Origin: Methanobacteriota archaeon
Lineage (GTDB): Archaea; Hydrothermarchaeota; Hydrothermarchaeia; Hydrothermarchaeales; SZUA-236
Reading direction: 5' to 3'
DNA: 8,732 nucleotides
Assembly: GCA_003695745.1 (NCBI GenBank)
Contig: RFHW01000048.1
Coordinates: 1-8,732 of the forward strand
The notes beneath the pieces were generated by a model. It worked only from the letters and a program-made list of their open reading frames with translations. It ran no database searches and was not told the DNA's origin. Position 1 is the stretch's first letter. Each line of letters opens with the position of its first letter. Positions 1 through 5,031 of this stretch are shown in pieces. The position numbers and the translations under genes are program-made.

Positions 1-170
1 AAGCATCTGAAAAGATGCGAGGTAAAGCAGAGGACACACAAAAACCTCCTTGTAATCACCATAACGCTCACAGCCGAGAGAAAGGTGCAGATACCACTCA
101 CAATACCAAACATCAAATACACAAGCCCGAGCCTGGCGTATGCGTAGAGTCCCCTCCTGATATATCTCAC
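1..170 (-). CDS. Partial small membrane protein, function unknown
   Basis: An open frame runs off the left edge and begins at GTG 170, just after an in-frame TAA. The visible 56 residues start MRYIRRGLYAYARLGL, followed by a strongly hydrophobic stretch of about 26 residues (roughly residues 13-39), then a basic TRR and a Cys-rich stretch, so this is an N-terminal membrane segment with positive charges on both sides. A TATA-like CTTAAAAAA at 189-197 on the minus strand lies about 23 bases before the GTG, consistent with a leaderless or nearly leaderless transcript. No family is recognised. It is downstream of the nine-gene operon on the same strand, with about 166 bases between. The overlapping plus-strand frame has no protein-like composition. 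Confidence is limited because the gene is cut and starts with GTG. Confidence 0.45.
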   Translation of the reverse strand, partial: MRYIRRGLYAYARLGLVYLMFGIVSGICTFLSAVSVMVITRRFLCVLCFTSHLFRC

Positions 171-336
171 GCACTGTACTTACTCACCTTTTTTAAGTGC
201 CTTGGTTTAGGATGTGGTTTCGGCCTGCTTCGAAGAAGTCCTGTTCCTGAAGCCACACTGTGTCCCTGCGATAATGCCCATGATAATGGCCTCCATCACA
301 ACCGCCCTTATATCGGGTTGAAGCGGGAGAGGGAAT

Positions 337-1284
337 TCATCCCCAGTAGGGCTCTGCTGTCTCCAGATAGGCGTGGTGGGCTGCGATGGCGCCCTGTGCG
401 AGGGCCACGATGATGAGCTCGAGGCTGCCTGTGCCGGCGACGATGTCTCCAACTGCATAGACCCCCTCTACGCTGGTTTTTTGCTTTGCGTCTGTTACTA
501 TCCTGCCCTCATAGTCGAGCTCAAGACCCAGGTCCTGGAATATCTCGTTGTTGGGCACCAGTCCGAAGGCAAGGACCACGGCATCTGCCCTGACCTCTGA
601 GGCATTGCCCTCTTTGTCGATGAGCCTCACCGACTCCACCCTCTCCGATCCCATTATCTCCTGCACCCGGGTCTCCAGCCGCACATGGATCTTCTCTGAA
701 TCCAGCACCCGCTTCACATTGTGCTCAAGGGCCCTGAAGGAATCGCGCCGGTGCACAAGGATGACCTCTGAGGCCACGTCCTCAAGGGCAAGGGCCGCAT
801 CCACCGCCGTGTCGCCGCCGCCGGCCACAACCACCCGCTTCCCACTGAACTTCTGTGGGTCTGTGACATAGTAGTAGACGCCCCGGTCTCCCTGGTTGAG
901 CTCTGCCTCGCCAAGGATGCCCACGACCCGGGGCCTCGATCCAGTGGCGATTATCACGGCCTTCCCGGTGTAGCTCCCCTCCTCGGTCTCCACCACCAGT
1001 TCACTGTTGATCCGAAGCACCCTTTCATTCCTCATCTCAACGCCATAGGCCCGTGCCTGCTCCACAAGGCCCTCTGCGATCTCAGCCGCCTTGATCCCCT
1101 CCGGATAGCCGGGGTAGTTAAGGACCGTCTTCTGGGGGTAGAGGTTTGTGAGAAGCCCTCCAAAAGACCCGCCCTCAAGGACCAGCGTCCTCATGCCCCG
1201 CAGACCAGAGAATATGGCGGCGCCCAGGCCCCCCGGCCCGCCGCCGACGATTATCACATCGTACTCTGGCTCAGCCATCCCCAT
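337..1284 (-). CDS. Cysteine-free FAD/NAD(P)H oxidoreductase, thioredoxin reductase-like (probable ferredoxin/rubredoxin reductase)
   Basis: A 315-residue flavoprotein with the two-dinucleotide fold of the TrxB superfamily. The FAD site GGGPGG is at residues 14-19, the ATG motif at 113-115, the NAD(P) site GGGDTA at 155-160, HRR at 178-180 (a pattern favouring NADPH) and the second FAD-contact motif VGD at 278-280. The place where true thioredoxin reductases carry CxxC, just before the NAD(P) domain, reads RGVYYYVTD (134-142), and the protein has no cysteine at all. This resembles the TrxR-like ferredoxin-NADP reductases (YumC class), which transfer electrons without a redox disulfide. As the last gene of the operon, 8 bases after the TRASH-like gene, it could reduce the rubredoxin-like protein encoded upstream; that partner is inferred. 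An in-frame ATG at 1278 is an alternative start; neither start has a strong ribosome binding site. Confidence 0.88.
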   Translation of the reverse strand: MGMAEPEYDVIIVGGGPGGLGAAIFSGLRGMRTLVLEGGSFGGLLTNLYPQKTVLNYPGYPEGIKAAEIAEGLVEQARAYGVEMRNERVLRINSELVVETEEGSYTGKAVIIATGSRPRVVGILGEAELNQGDRGVYYYVTDPQKFSGKRVVVAGGGDTAVDAALALEDVASEVILVHRRDSFRALEHNVKRVLDSEKIHVRLETRVQEIMGSERVESVRLIDKEGNASEVRADAVVLAFGLVPNNEIFQDLGLELDYEGRIVTDAKQKTSVEGVYAVGDIVAGTGSLELIIVALAQGAIAAHHAYLETAEPYWG

Positions 1285-1292
1285 TCCACAGC

Positions 1293-1430
1293 CTATTTGC
1301 TCTCAACCTCTTCGGCGCAGCGGGAGCAGCAGAAGACGTATTCCTTGCCTTCGATCGTCTTTTTCACGACCGCAAGATCACATCTGTCCTCCCCAGGGAT
1401 CTTCATCCCGCAGTTGCTGCAGCAGATCAT
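1293..1430 (-). CDS. 45-residue TRASH/YHS-like metal-binding protein
   Basis: A very short gene translating to a 45-residue Cys-rich protein beginning MICCSNCGMKI and ending EYVFCCSRCAEEVESK. Cysteines sit at 3, 4, 7, 17, 34, 35 and 38. The C4-x2-C7 ... C34-x3-C38 layout fits the TRASH/YHS family of small treble-clef-like metal-binding domains, which bind metals in copper, iron and other metal-handling proteins. The start ATG overlaps the iscU stop (ATGA), indicating translational coupling, and a strong GGAGGAGAAGG precedes it inside the end of iscU. The stop is 8 bases before the flavoprotein start. In this operon an iron-delivery, metal-sensing or zinc-structural role is possible, but none is shown. 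Confidence 0.85.
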   Translation of the reverse strand: MICCSNCGMKIPGEDRCDLAVVKKTIEGKEYVFCCSRCAEEVESK

Positions 1431-1819
1431 CCTTCTCCTCCTTTCTTTTCCAGATAGTCCTTGATGGCTGCGTGAAGGGCGTCGGCGGCAAGATTGGAGC
1501 AGTGCATCTTGATGGGCGGCAGACCCCCCAGCTCATCTGCCACATCCTGCTTGGTGATCTTCAACGCCTCCTCCAGGGTCTTGCCCTTGGCCATCTCCGT
1601 TATCATGCTTGAGGTGGCGATGGCGGCGCCGCATCCGAAGGTCTTGAACTTCACATCCTCAAGCCTGTCGCCGTTCACCTTGATATAGACCTCCATCAGA
1701 TCCCCGCAGGTTGGGTTCCCAACCCTTCCGACCCCGTCGGCATCGGGCATATCACCCATGTTCCGGGGGTTCTGGAAGTGGTCCATCACCTTCTCGCTAT
1801 AGGGTCCCATTCCAGCCAT
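1427..1819 (-). CDS. iscU: Fe-S cluster assembly scaffold IscU/NifU-N
   Basis: A 130-residue IscU, the scaffold on which [2Fe-2S] clusters form before transfer to apo-proteins. The three ligand cysteines are present: C38 in NPTCGD, C63 in FGCGAA and C107 in KMHCSNL, along with the conserved D40 and H106. Length matches single-domain archaeal and bacterial IscU. The start ATG is 6 bases after the IscS-like stop, and its own stop overlaps the next gene's ATG, so it belongs to the operon. A second in-frame ATG at 1810 is possible. Pairing with an IscS that lacks the PLP lysine (next gene upstream) is like Archaeoglobus, where a stable IscS-IscU complex holding a [2Fe-2S] cluster has been described. 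Confidence 0.95.
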   Translation of the reverse strand: MAGMGPYSEKVMDHFQNPRNMGDMPDADGVGRVGNPTCGDLMEVYIKVNGDRLEDVKFKTFGCGAAIATSSMITEMAKGKTLEEALKITKQDVADELGGLPPIKMHCSNLAADALHAAIKDYLEKKGGEG

Positions 1820-1825
1820 TCTATA

Positions 1826-2995
1826 TCAGCTCTCCATCTTCGGGGCCAGCGGTGACATGGCCCTCAGCCTCTTTATGATACCTGGTAGATTATCGACCAC
1901 ATATTTAACGTCTTCCATGGTATTTGACCTTCCCAGGGTGAGCTGAAGGGAGCCGTGGGCCTCCTCGTGGGAGAGCCCTATGGCTGTGAGGCATTTGGAG
2001 GGCTCAAGGGTCTTGGAGGTGCATGCCGAGCCTGAAGCGGCCTGCACGCCTATCATGTCAAGGCTGAGTATGATGCTCTCGCCCTCGATGTAGCTGAAGC
2101 GGAAGTGGGCGTTGTTGGGCAAACGCTTCTTTGGATGGCCGTTGAGATAGGACTCTGGTATGGAGTCGAGAACCCCTTTTATCAGGGTGTCTCTGAGGCC
2201 GGTAAGCCTTTTGCCCTCCCGCTCCATCTCAGCCCCTGCGAGCTCTGCGGCCGCGCCCATGCCAGCTATGTTCGGCAGGTTCTCGGTGCCAGAGCGAAGG
2301 CCCCGCTCCTGTCCGCCGCCGTGTATCAGGGGCTCAAGCCTTATGCCGTCTCTCACATACAGGGCGCCTGTCCCTTTGGGGCCGTACATGTCATTTGAGG
2401 AGATGGTGAGGAGGTCGATCCTCTCTTTCTCCACATCAATGGGCACCTTGCCGCAGGCCGCTGTGGCGTCGCAGTGGAAGGGCACGCCGGCGTCACGGGC
2501 TATCCCGCCTATCTCCCTCACAGGCTCGATGGTGCCTATCTCGTTGTTGGCATACATCACCGAGATGAGGGCCGTCTTCTCTGACAGGGCCTCTTTCAAC
2601 GCCTCAAGGTCCAGGAGGCCGTAGCTGTCCACCGGGACGGTTCTGATGGTGAAGCCCTGTTTCTGCAGATACCTGCATACATTCACCACCGAGATATGCT
2701 CTATCGCTGAGATGAGTATCTCCTTCTTGTCCTTGCTCCTTGCGGCCACGCCTTTTATGGCAAGGTTCGTTGCCTCGGTGGCGCCTGAGGTGAAGATGAT
2801 GTTTCGCGGGGCCTTGGCGTTGACAAGCCCTGCCACCTGCTCCCTTGCCTTTGAAAGGGCCTCTGCCGCCTCCCTCCCGGCTGAATGGAGCGACGACGGG
2901 TTGCCGTAGACCTCGCTGAAATAGGGCTCCATGGCCTCTTTGACCCTTGGGTCCACAGGCGTGGAGCCTGCATAGTCCATGTATATCCTTTTCAC
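1826..2995 (-). CDS. iscS: IscS/NifS-like cysteine desulfurase homologue with the PLP lysine replaced by Asp
   Basis: A 389-residue class V aminotransferase-fold protein of normal IscS length. SGATEATN (70-77), EH (99-100), NNEIG (150-154), DAT (176-178), RSGTEN (234-239) and the mobile active-site cysteine C325 in SGSACTSKTLEPS are conserved. The usual SSHK that supplies the PLP Schiff-base lysine reads SSND (199-202) just before YGPKG, so lysine is Asp202 and the preceding His is Asn201. The usual Gln after DAT, which contacts PLP, is Ala179. A. fulgidus IscS also has Asp in place of this lysine, and the purified protein is known as inactive or PLP-poor. The protein may therefore act mainly as the C325-donating partner of IscU rather than as a desulfurase. 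The GTG start at 2995 is supported by GGAGGGG four bases upstream; ATG 2980 would cut off the first strand. Confidence 0.93.
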   Translation of the reverse strand: MKRIYMDYAGSTPVDPRVKEAMEPYFSEVYGNPSSLHSAGREAAEALSKAREQVAGLVNAKAPRNIIFTSGATEATNLAIKGVAARSKDKKEILISAIEHISVVNVCRYLQKQGFTIRTVPVDSYGLLDLEALKEALSEKTALISVMYANNEIGTIEPVREIGGIARDAGVPFHCDATAACGKVPIDVEKERIDLLTISSNDMYGPKGTGALYVRDGIRLEPLIHGGGQERGLRSGTENLPNIAGMGAAAELAGAEMEREGKRLTGLRDTLIKGVLDSIPESYLNGHPKKRLPNNAHFRFSYIEGESIILSLDMIGVQAASGSACTSKTLEPSKCLTAIGLSHEEAHGSLQLTLGRSNTMEDVKYVVDNLPGIIKRLRAMSPLAPKMES

Positions 2996-3010
2996 CTGTC
3001 CCCTCCTGTT

Positions 3011-3253
3011 TCACCCTTCCTTCTTCCTGATGAGGAACCTGATCTCGCTGCCCTCTTTGGTGATCTCAAGGAGCTCGTGGCCGAGGCGCTTCACAAGCCG
3101 GGGGATATCCTCCTCTGAGCCCGGGTCGTCGGCCAGGACCTCAAGGACCTCGCCGGGCTTGAGCTCGTCAAGGGCCTGCCTGGTCTTGAAGATGGGCTCA
3201 GGGCAGTAGAGGCCCACACAGTCCACTGTCTCATCTGGGTTTATGATGGCCAT
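3011..3253 (-). CDS. tusA: TusA/SirA-like sulfur carrier protein
   Basis: An 80-residue protein of the TusA/SirA/YeeD family. The signature CPEP lies at residues 17-20 (LYCPEPIFKTRQAL), with C17 the persulfide-carrying cysteine; a second cysteine, C12, lies nearby. The rest has the family's short alpha/beta layout, with DDPGSEEDIPRLVKR as the second helix and a basic C-terminus. TusA proteins carry sulfane sulfur to acceptors such as tRNA thiolation enzymes, molybdenum cofactor enzymes or Fe-S machinery. Its position directly before a lysine-less IscS and IscU raises the possibility that it brings sulfur to the scaffold; this is inference. It ends 15 bases before iscS and starts 27 bases after the rubredoxin-like gene, with no strong ribosome binding site. 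Confidence 0.93.
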   Translation of the reverse strand: MAIINPDETVDCVGLYCPEPIFKTRQALDELKPGEVLEVLADDPGSEEDIPRLVKRLGHELLEITKEGSEIRFLIRKKEG

Positions 3254-3280
3254 GAAGAGCCATTTCAGCAGAGCTAGTAT

Positions 3281-3394
3281 TTATTGTTTTTTGACGAACT
3301 CTGTCTTTGGGGCGCCGCAGCCCGGGCATGTGGCCGGCCTGCATCTCACATTGCCTGTCTCATGGCCGCATTTAGAGCACTTCCACTCAGCCAT
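3281..3394 (-). CDS. 37-residue rubredoxin-like protein (RCKP type)
   Basis: A very short gene encoding a protein that begins MAEWKCSKCGHETG and contains RCRPATCPGCGAPKTEF. Two knuckles, C6-x2-C9 and C23-x2-C26, supply a Cys4 site for iron or zinc, with an extra C18 in the RCRP motif. The CPGCGAPKTEF part closely resembles the C-terminal rubredoxin domain of rubrerythrins. A ribosome binding site (GAGAGGTGATG, 3410-3400) lies between the rubrerythrin stop at 3411 and the ATG. Since the neighbouring rubrerythrin lacks its usual rubredoxin domain, this protein probably supplies that electron-transfer function in trans, perhaps also to the superoxide reductase. A purely structural zinc ribbon cannot be ruled out. 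Confidence 0.87.
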   Translation of the reverse strand: MAEWKCSKCGHETGNVRCRPATCPGCGAPKTEFVKKQ

Positions 3395-3410
3395 TCTATC
3401 ATCACCTCTC

Positions 3411-3782
3411 CTAGAGCTTCTCCAGGAAACCTTTCAAGCCTGCCTTGTGCCTTGCCTCGTCCCGTGAGGCCCGCTCAAAGAGGGCGGCCGCCGCCTCGTT
3501 GCCTTCCTTCCTGGCCACTTCAGCTGCGTTTGCCTTTGCCTTCTCTGCCCCGCCCTCGCCTGTGGCCATCTTCTCAAGGTTGGACTTGGTGTCGCCGATC
3601 TTGCCGAGGAGCGTTGCGAACTCTGCCGCATGCCAGGCCTCGTCCATGGCCACCTGCCGCAGGTAGAGGGCGATGTCAGGATGCCCCTCCTCCTCGGCGC
3701 GCTTGGACATGGCGAGATAGAGCCCGACCTCGGCTGTCTCGCCCCTGAAGTTCATCTCCATGTTCTCTTCTGTCTCTCCCAT
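3411..3782 (-). CDS. Rubrerythrin-type diiron peroxidase lacking the rubredoxin domain
   Basis: A 123-residue ferritin-like four-helix protein. The diiron ligands come from E15/E18 in FRGETAEVG with E48-x2-H51 in DEAWH, and from E88 or E93 in the third helix with E109-x2-H112 in DEARH. Rubrerythrins reduce hydrogen peroxide in the cytoplasm of anaerobes using electrons from rubredoxin. The usual C-terminal rubredoxin domain is absent; the next gene (3281-3394) encodes a similar domain as a separate protein. The start is placed at ATG 3782 because GGAGGTGA lies 8 bases before it; a GTG at 3794 would overlap the superoxide reductase stop and that ribosome binding site. It begins 4 bases after the preceding stop codon. 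Alternative label: rubrerythrin-like ferritin protein of unspecified activity. Confidence 0.92.
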   Translation of the reverse strand: MGETEENMEMNFRGETAEVGLYLAMSKRAEEEGHPDIALYLRQVAMDEAWHAAEFATLLGKIGDTKSNLEKMATGEGGAEKAKANAAEVARKEGNEAAAALFERASRDEARHKAGLKGFLEKL

Positions 3783-3786
3783 ATCT

Positions 3787-4167
3787 CTATTCACCTCCTG
3801 TGATCTCTATCTCCTTAGTCCCTTCCCAGAGGCCGTGGAGGTTGCATCTCTCCAGGGCCCTTAGGGTGGATCTCCGGTGCTTCCCGGCTTTCACCAGTGT
3901 CACTGTGGCCTCTGCCCGTGTGAAGGCCGGTGTGAGGAGCACCTTTGCGAGGAAGTTTGAGCCTGAGTAGAGGTCTATCCACTGGATGTGGTGCCCTTCC
4001 TCCATGACATGAGGTACCTCCCCGACCCTGACGGTCACCTTGAAGGGCTCTCCAGCCTTCACCACCTCTGGGCAGTCTATCACCGGTATGTGCTTTTTCT
4101 CCATCTCGCTCAGGTTCTGTGGGTCTGCCGGCCTGTTCAGCCCGCAGAAGAGTCCTTTCTCAGCCAT
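3787..4167 (-). CDS. Superoxide reductase, one-iron type (neelaredoxin)
   Basis: A 126-residue class II superoxide reductase, which reduces superoxide to peroxide without making oxygen, using rubredoxin as electron donor. The Fe(His)4(Cys) centre is visible: H26 in KKHIPVI, H53 in VPHVM, H59 in EEGHHIQWIDLY, and C108 with H111 in CNLHGLWEG. The spacings H53-H59 (6) and C108-H111 (3) match the family. The N-terminal desulforedoxin domain of two-iron desulfoferrodoxins is missing. The usual Glu-Lys-His reads Glu-Lys-Lys-His, so the lysine (K25) is kept but the glutamate is one residue further away. GAGGT overlapping the cytochrome stop serves as ribosome binding site, 7 bases before ATG 4167. 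The product peroxide would be removed by the rubrerythrin next door. Confidence 0.95.
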   Translation of the reverse strand: MAEKGLFCGLNRPADPQNLSEMEKKHIPVIDCPEVVKAGEPFKVTVRVGEVPHVMEEGHHIQWIDLYSGSNFLAKVLLTPAFTRAEATVTLVKAGKHRRSTLRALERCNLHGLWEGTKEIEITGGE

Positions 4168-4172
4168 AGCGT

Positions 4173-4517
4173 CTACCTCAGGGTCATCACGTATTCGGCC
4201 ACCTCTTCGATCTCCTCGCCTGAGAGGGCGTCTTTGAAGGATGGCATCTGCTCTCCTCCATCTGTCACCTGAGAGATTATCTGGGCCTTGCTCAGCGTGG
4301 AGGCTGTCAGGTCTGCTGCGCCTGTGCCCTGGACGCCTTTGCCGTCAGGGCCGTGGCACATCCGGCAGTTTGCATCGTATATGGCCTTTCCCTTCTGCCC
4401 GGTCATCCCTGATGTGGGCTGTGTCCCTGTTGCCATCTCCTCGCCTTTCTCTGCCCCTCCGAGGCAGCCGGCTGTGACCAGCAAGAATATTATCCCCAGT
4501 GTGTACAAACGTCTCAT
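4173..4517 (-). CDS. Monoheme class I cytochrome c, lipoprotein
   Basis: A 114-residue secreted cytochrome. Residues 1-18 are a signal peptide, MRRLYTLGIIFLLVTAGC, with a lipobox TAGC, so C18 is probably lipid-anchored on the outer face of the membrane. A flexible Gly/Thr linker follows (about 19-40). CRMCH (51-55) binds heme c covalently, and M91 in GGEQMPSFKDALSGEEI is the likely axial methionine of a class I fold; the C-terminal helix EEVAEYVMTLR is typical. The start is ATG 4517, preceded by GGAGG at 4529-4525. An upstream in-frame extension to 4619 is unlikely because it overlaps the promoter. It is the first gene of the operon. Its redox partners are unknown; a terminal oxidase or extracellular electron transfer is possible. 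No maturation genes are in the window. Confidence 0.93.
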   Translation of the reverse strand: MRRLYTLGIIFLLVTAGCLGGAEKGEEMATGTQPTSGMTGQKGKAIYDANCRMCHGPDGKGVQGTGAADLTASTLSKAQIISQVTDGGEQMPSFKDALSGEEIEEVAEYVMTLR

Positions 4518-4539
4518 TTTCAAACCTCCGTTTATTTTG

Positions 4540-4555
4540 TTCGTTATAATATGAA
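4540..4555. promoter_or_regulatory. Palindromic operator copy 1, operon promoter
   Basis: The sequence TTCGTTATAATATGAA is an imperfect palindrome, extended by outer G and C to GTTC...GAAC (4539-4556). It covers the predicted transcription start of the operon, where a bound protein would block RNA polymerase. It matches 12 of 16 positions with the perfect palindrome at 4996-5011. The regulator encoded at 5245-5982 is the obvious candidate to bind; that link is inferred. Confidence 0.6.
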
Positions 4556-4565
4556 CATTTAGTCC

Positions 4566-4574
4566 CTTATAAAA
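4566..4574 (-). promoter_or_regulatory. TATA box of the nine-gene operon
   Basis: The minus strand reads TTTTATAAG here, a good archaeal TATA element. Transcription would begin about 26 bases downstream, near 4545, giving a leader of about 28 bases that still includes the GGAGG at 4529-4525 before the cytochrome ATG. The TATA-like sequence inside the operator (about 4546-4551) is a weaker alternative, because it would put the start inside the ribosome binding site. Confidence 0.6.
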
Positions 4575-4587
4575 TTTACGGTCTCCT

Positions 4588-4960
4588 TCATGGGAAGAGC
4601 AGCGCAAAGAGGAAGACAAGGCAGAGGTATGCGATGAATGCGTTGGTGTGGCTGGAGAGGACCCTACCTTTCAGCAGCACATCAAGGGGCACCTGAGAGG
4701 AGGGCCTCCCAAGGAGCTATCCTTCCGGAGGGCACGGGCCGATGCCTCGTCCGCTCCATGAGGGCATCCGTCTCCCTGTCTATGTAGGCGGTGATCATGT
4801 TGGTGCCAGAAGAGGCCATCACACCCACCGCTGCGAGAGCTAAAAGACCTTCAAAGGTGCCGCCTTCTTCGATAACATAGGCAGCGAGGCCCACTGCCAC
4901 AAAGAGGGCCACCATCCTGGGCTTTGAGAGCTCGTAGAAGGCTTGCAGGCGGGCTTGCAT
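4588..4960 (-). pseudogene. ctaB: Heme O/A synthase (protoheme IX farnesyltransferase, UbiA family), internally deleted and frameshifted
   Basis: The frame from ATG 4960 encodes the N-terminus of a UbiA prenyltransferase: MQARLQAFYELSKPRMVALF, a first membrane helix, a second helix, and the first Asp-rich motif region NMITAYIDRETDALMERTRHRPVPSG, typical of CtaB. It stops at TGA 4684-4682 after about 92 residues. From about 4700 the next frame continues without interruption as QVPLDVLLKGRVLSS followed by a hydrophobic helix, and ends at TGA 4590-4588, resembling the last helix of CtaB. A complete CtaB is about 290 residues, so roughly 150-170 central residues, including the second Asp-rich motif, are missing at the frame change. 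The gene is thus a remnant, unless the assembly has lost sequence. Its start lies about 28 bases from the shared TATA box, suggesting a leaderless transcript. ATG 4978 is an alternative start. Confidence 0.78.
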
Positions 4961-4983
4961 GATAAATAGGGTGGACATAACAT

Positions 4984-4993
4984 TTATATATAA
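4984..4993. promoter_or_regulatory. Symmetrical TATA element in the divergent promoter
   Basis: TTATATATAA is its own reverse complement and lies between divergent genes. Rightward, it would start transcription near 5012-5015, with GGAGAGG (5017-5023) then placed 8 bases before ATG 5032. Leftward, it would start near 4962, almost at ctaB ATG 4960, giving a leaderless message. Flanking A-rich bases on each side could serve as BRE. Whether both directions are really used cannot be told from sequence. Confidence 0.6.
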
Positions 4994-4995
4994 GT

Positions 4996-5011
4996 TTCGT
5001 ATAAATACGAA
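4996..5011. promoter_or_regulatory. Palindromic operator copy 2, coxIIa/ctaB promoter
   Basis: TTCGTATAAATACGAA has perfect 7-base arms around a two-base centre. It lies just downstream of the TATA element for the rightward transcript, ending at the predicted start point, a typical place for archaeal repression. For the leftward ctaB transcript it falls over the BRE/upstream side. The shared pattern with the copy at 4540-4555 is TTCGT, six variable bases, then AYGAA, with AT-rich centres. Confidence 0.65.
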
Positions 5012-5031
5012 CAAAAGGAGAGGCAAGGACC

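Noticed and set aside
207..300. A 30-residue minus-strand frame starting GTG-ATG after the flavoprotein gene
   Set aside because: No ribosome binding site, the TATA-like sequence at 306-312 is too close to the start, and no family is visible.
15..413. A 132-codon plus-strand frame at the left edge
   Set aside because: Low-complexity, non-hydrophobic composition with no promoter or motif. The minus-strand frame in 1-170 encodes a clear membrane segment.
337..1284. Annotation as thioredoxin reductase
   Set aside because: The redox-active CxxC is absent and the protein has no cysteine.
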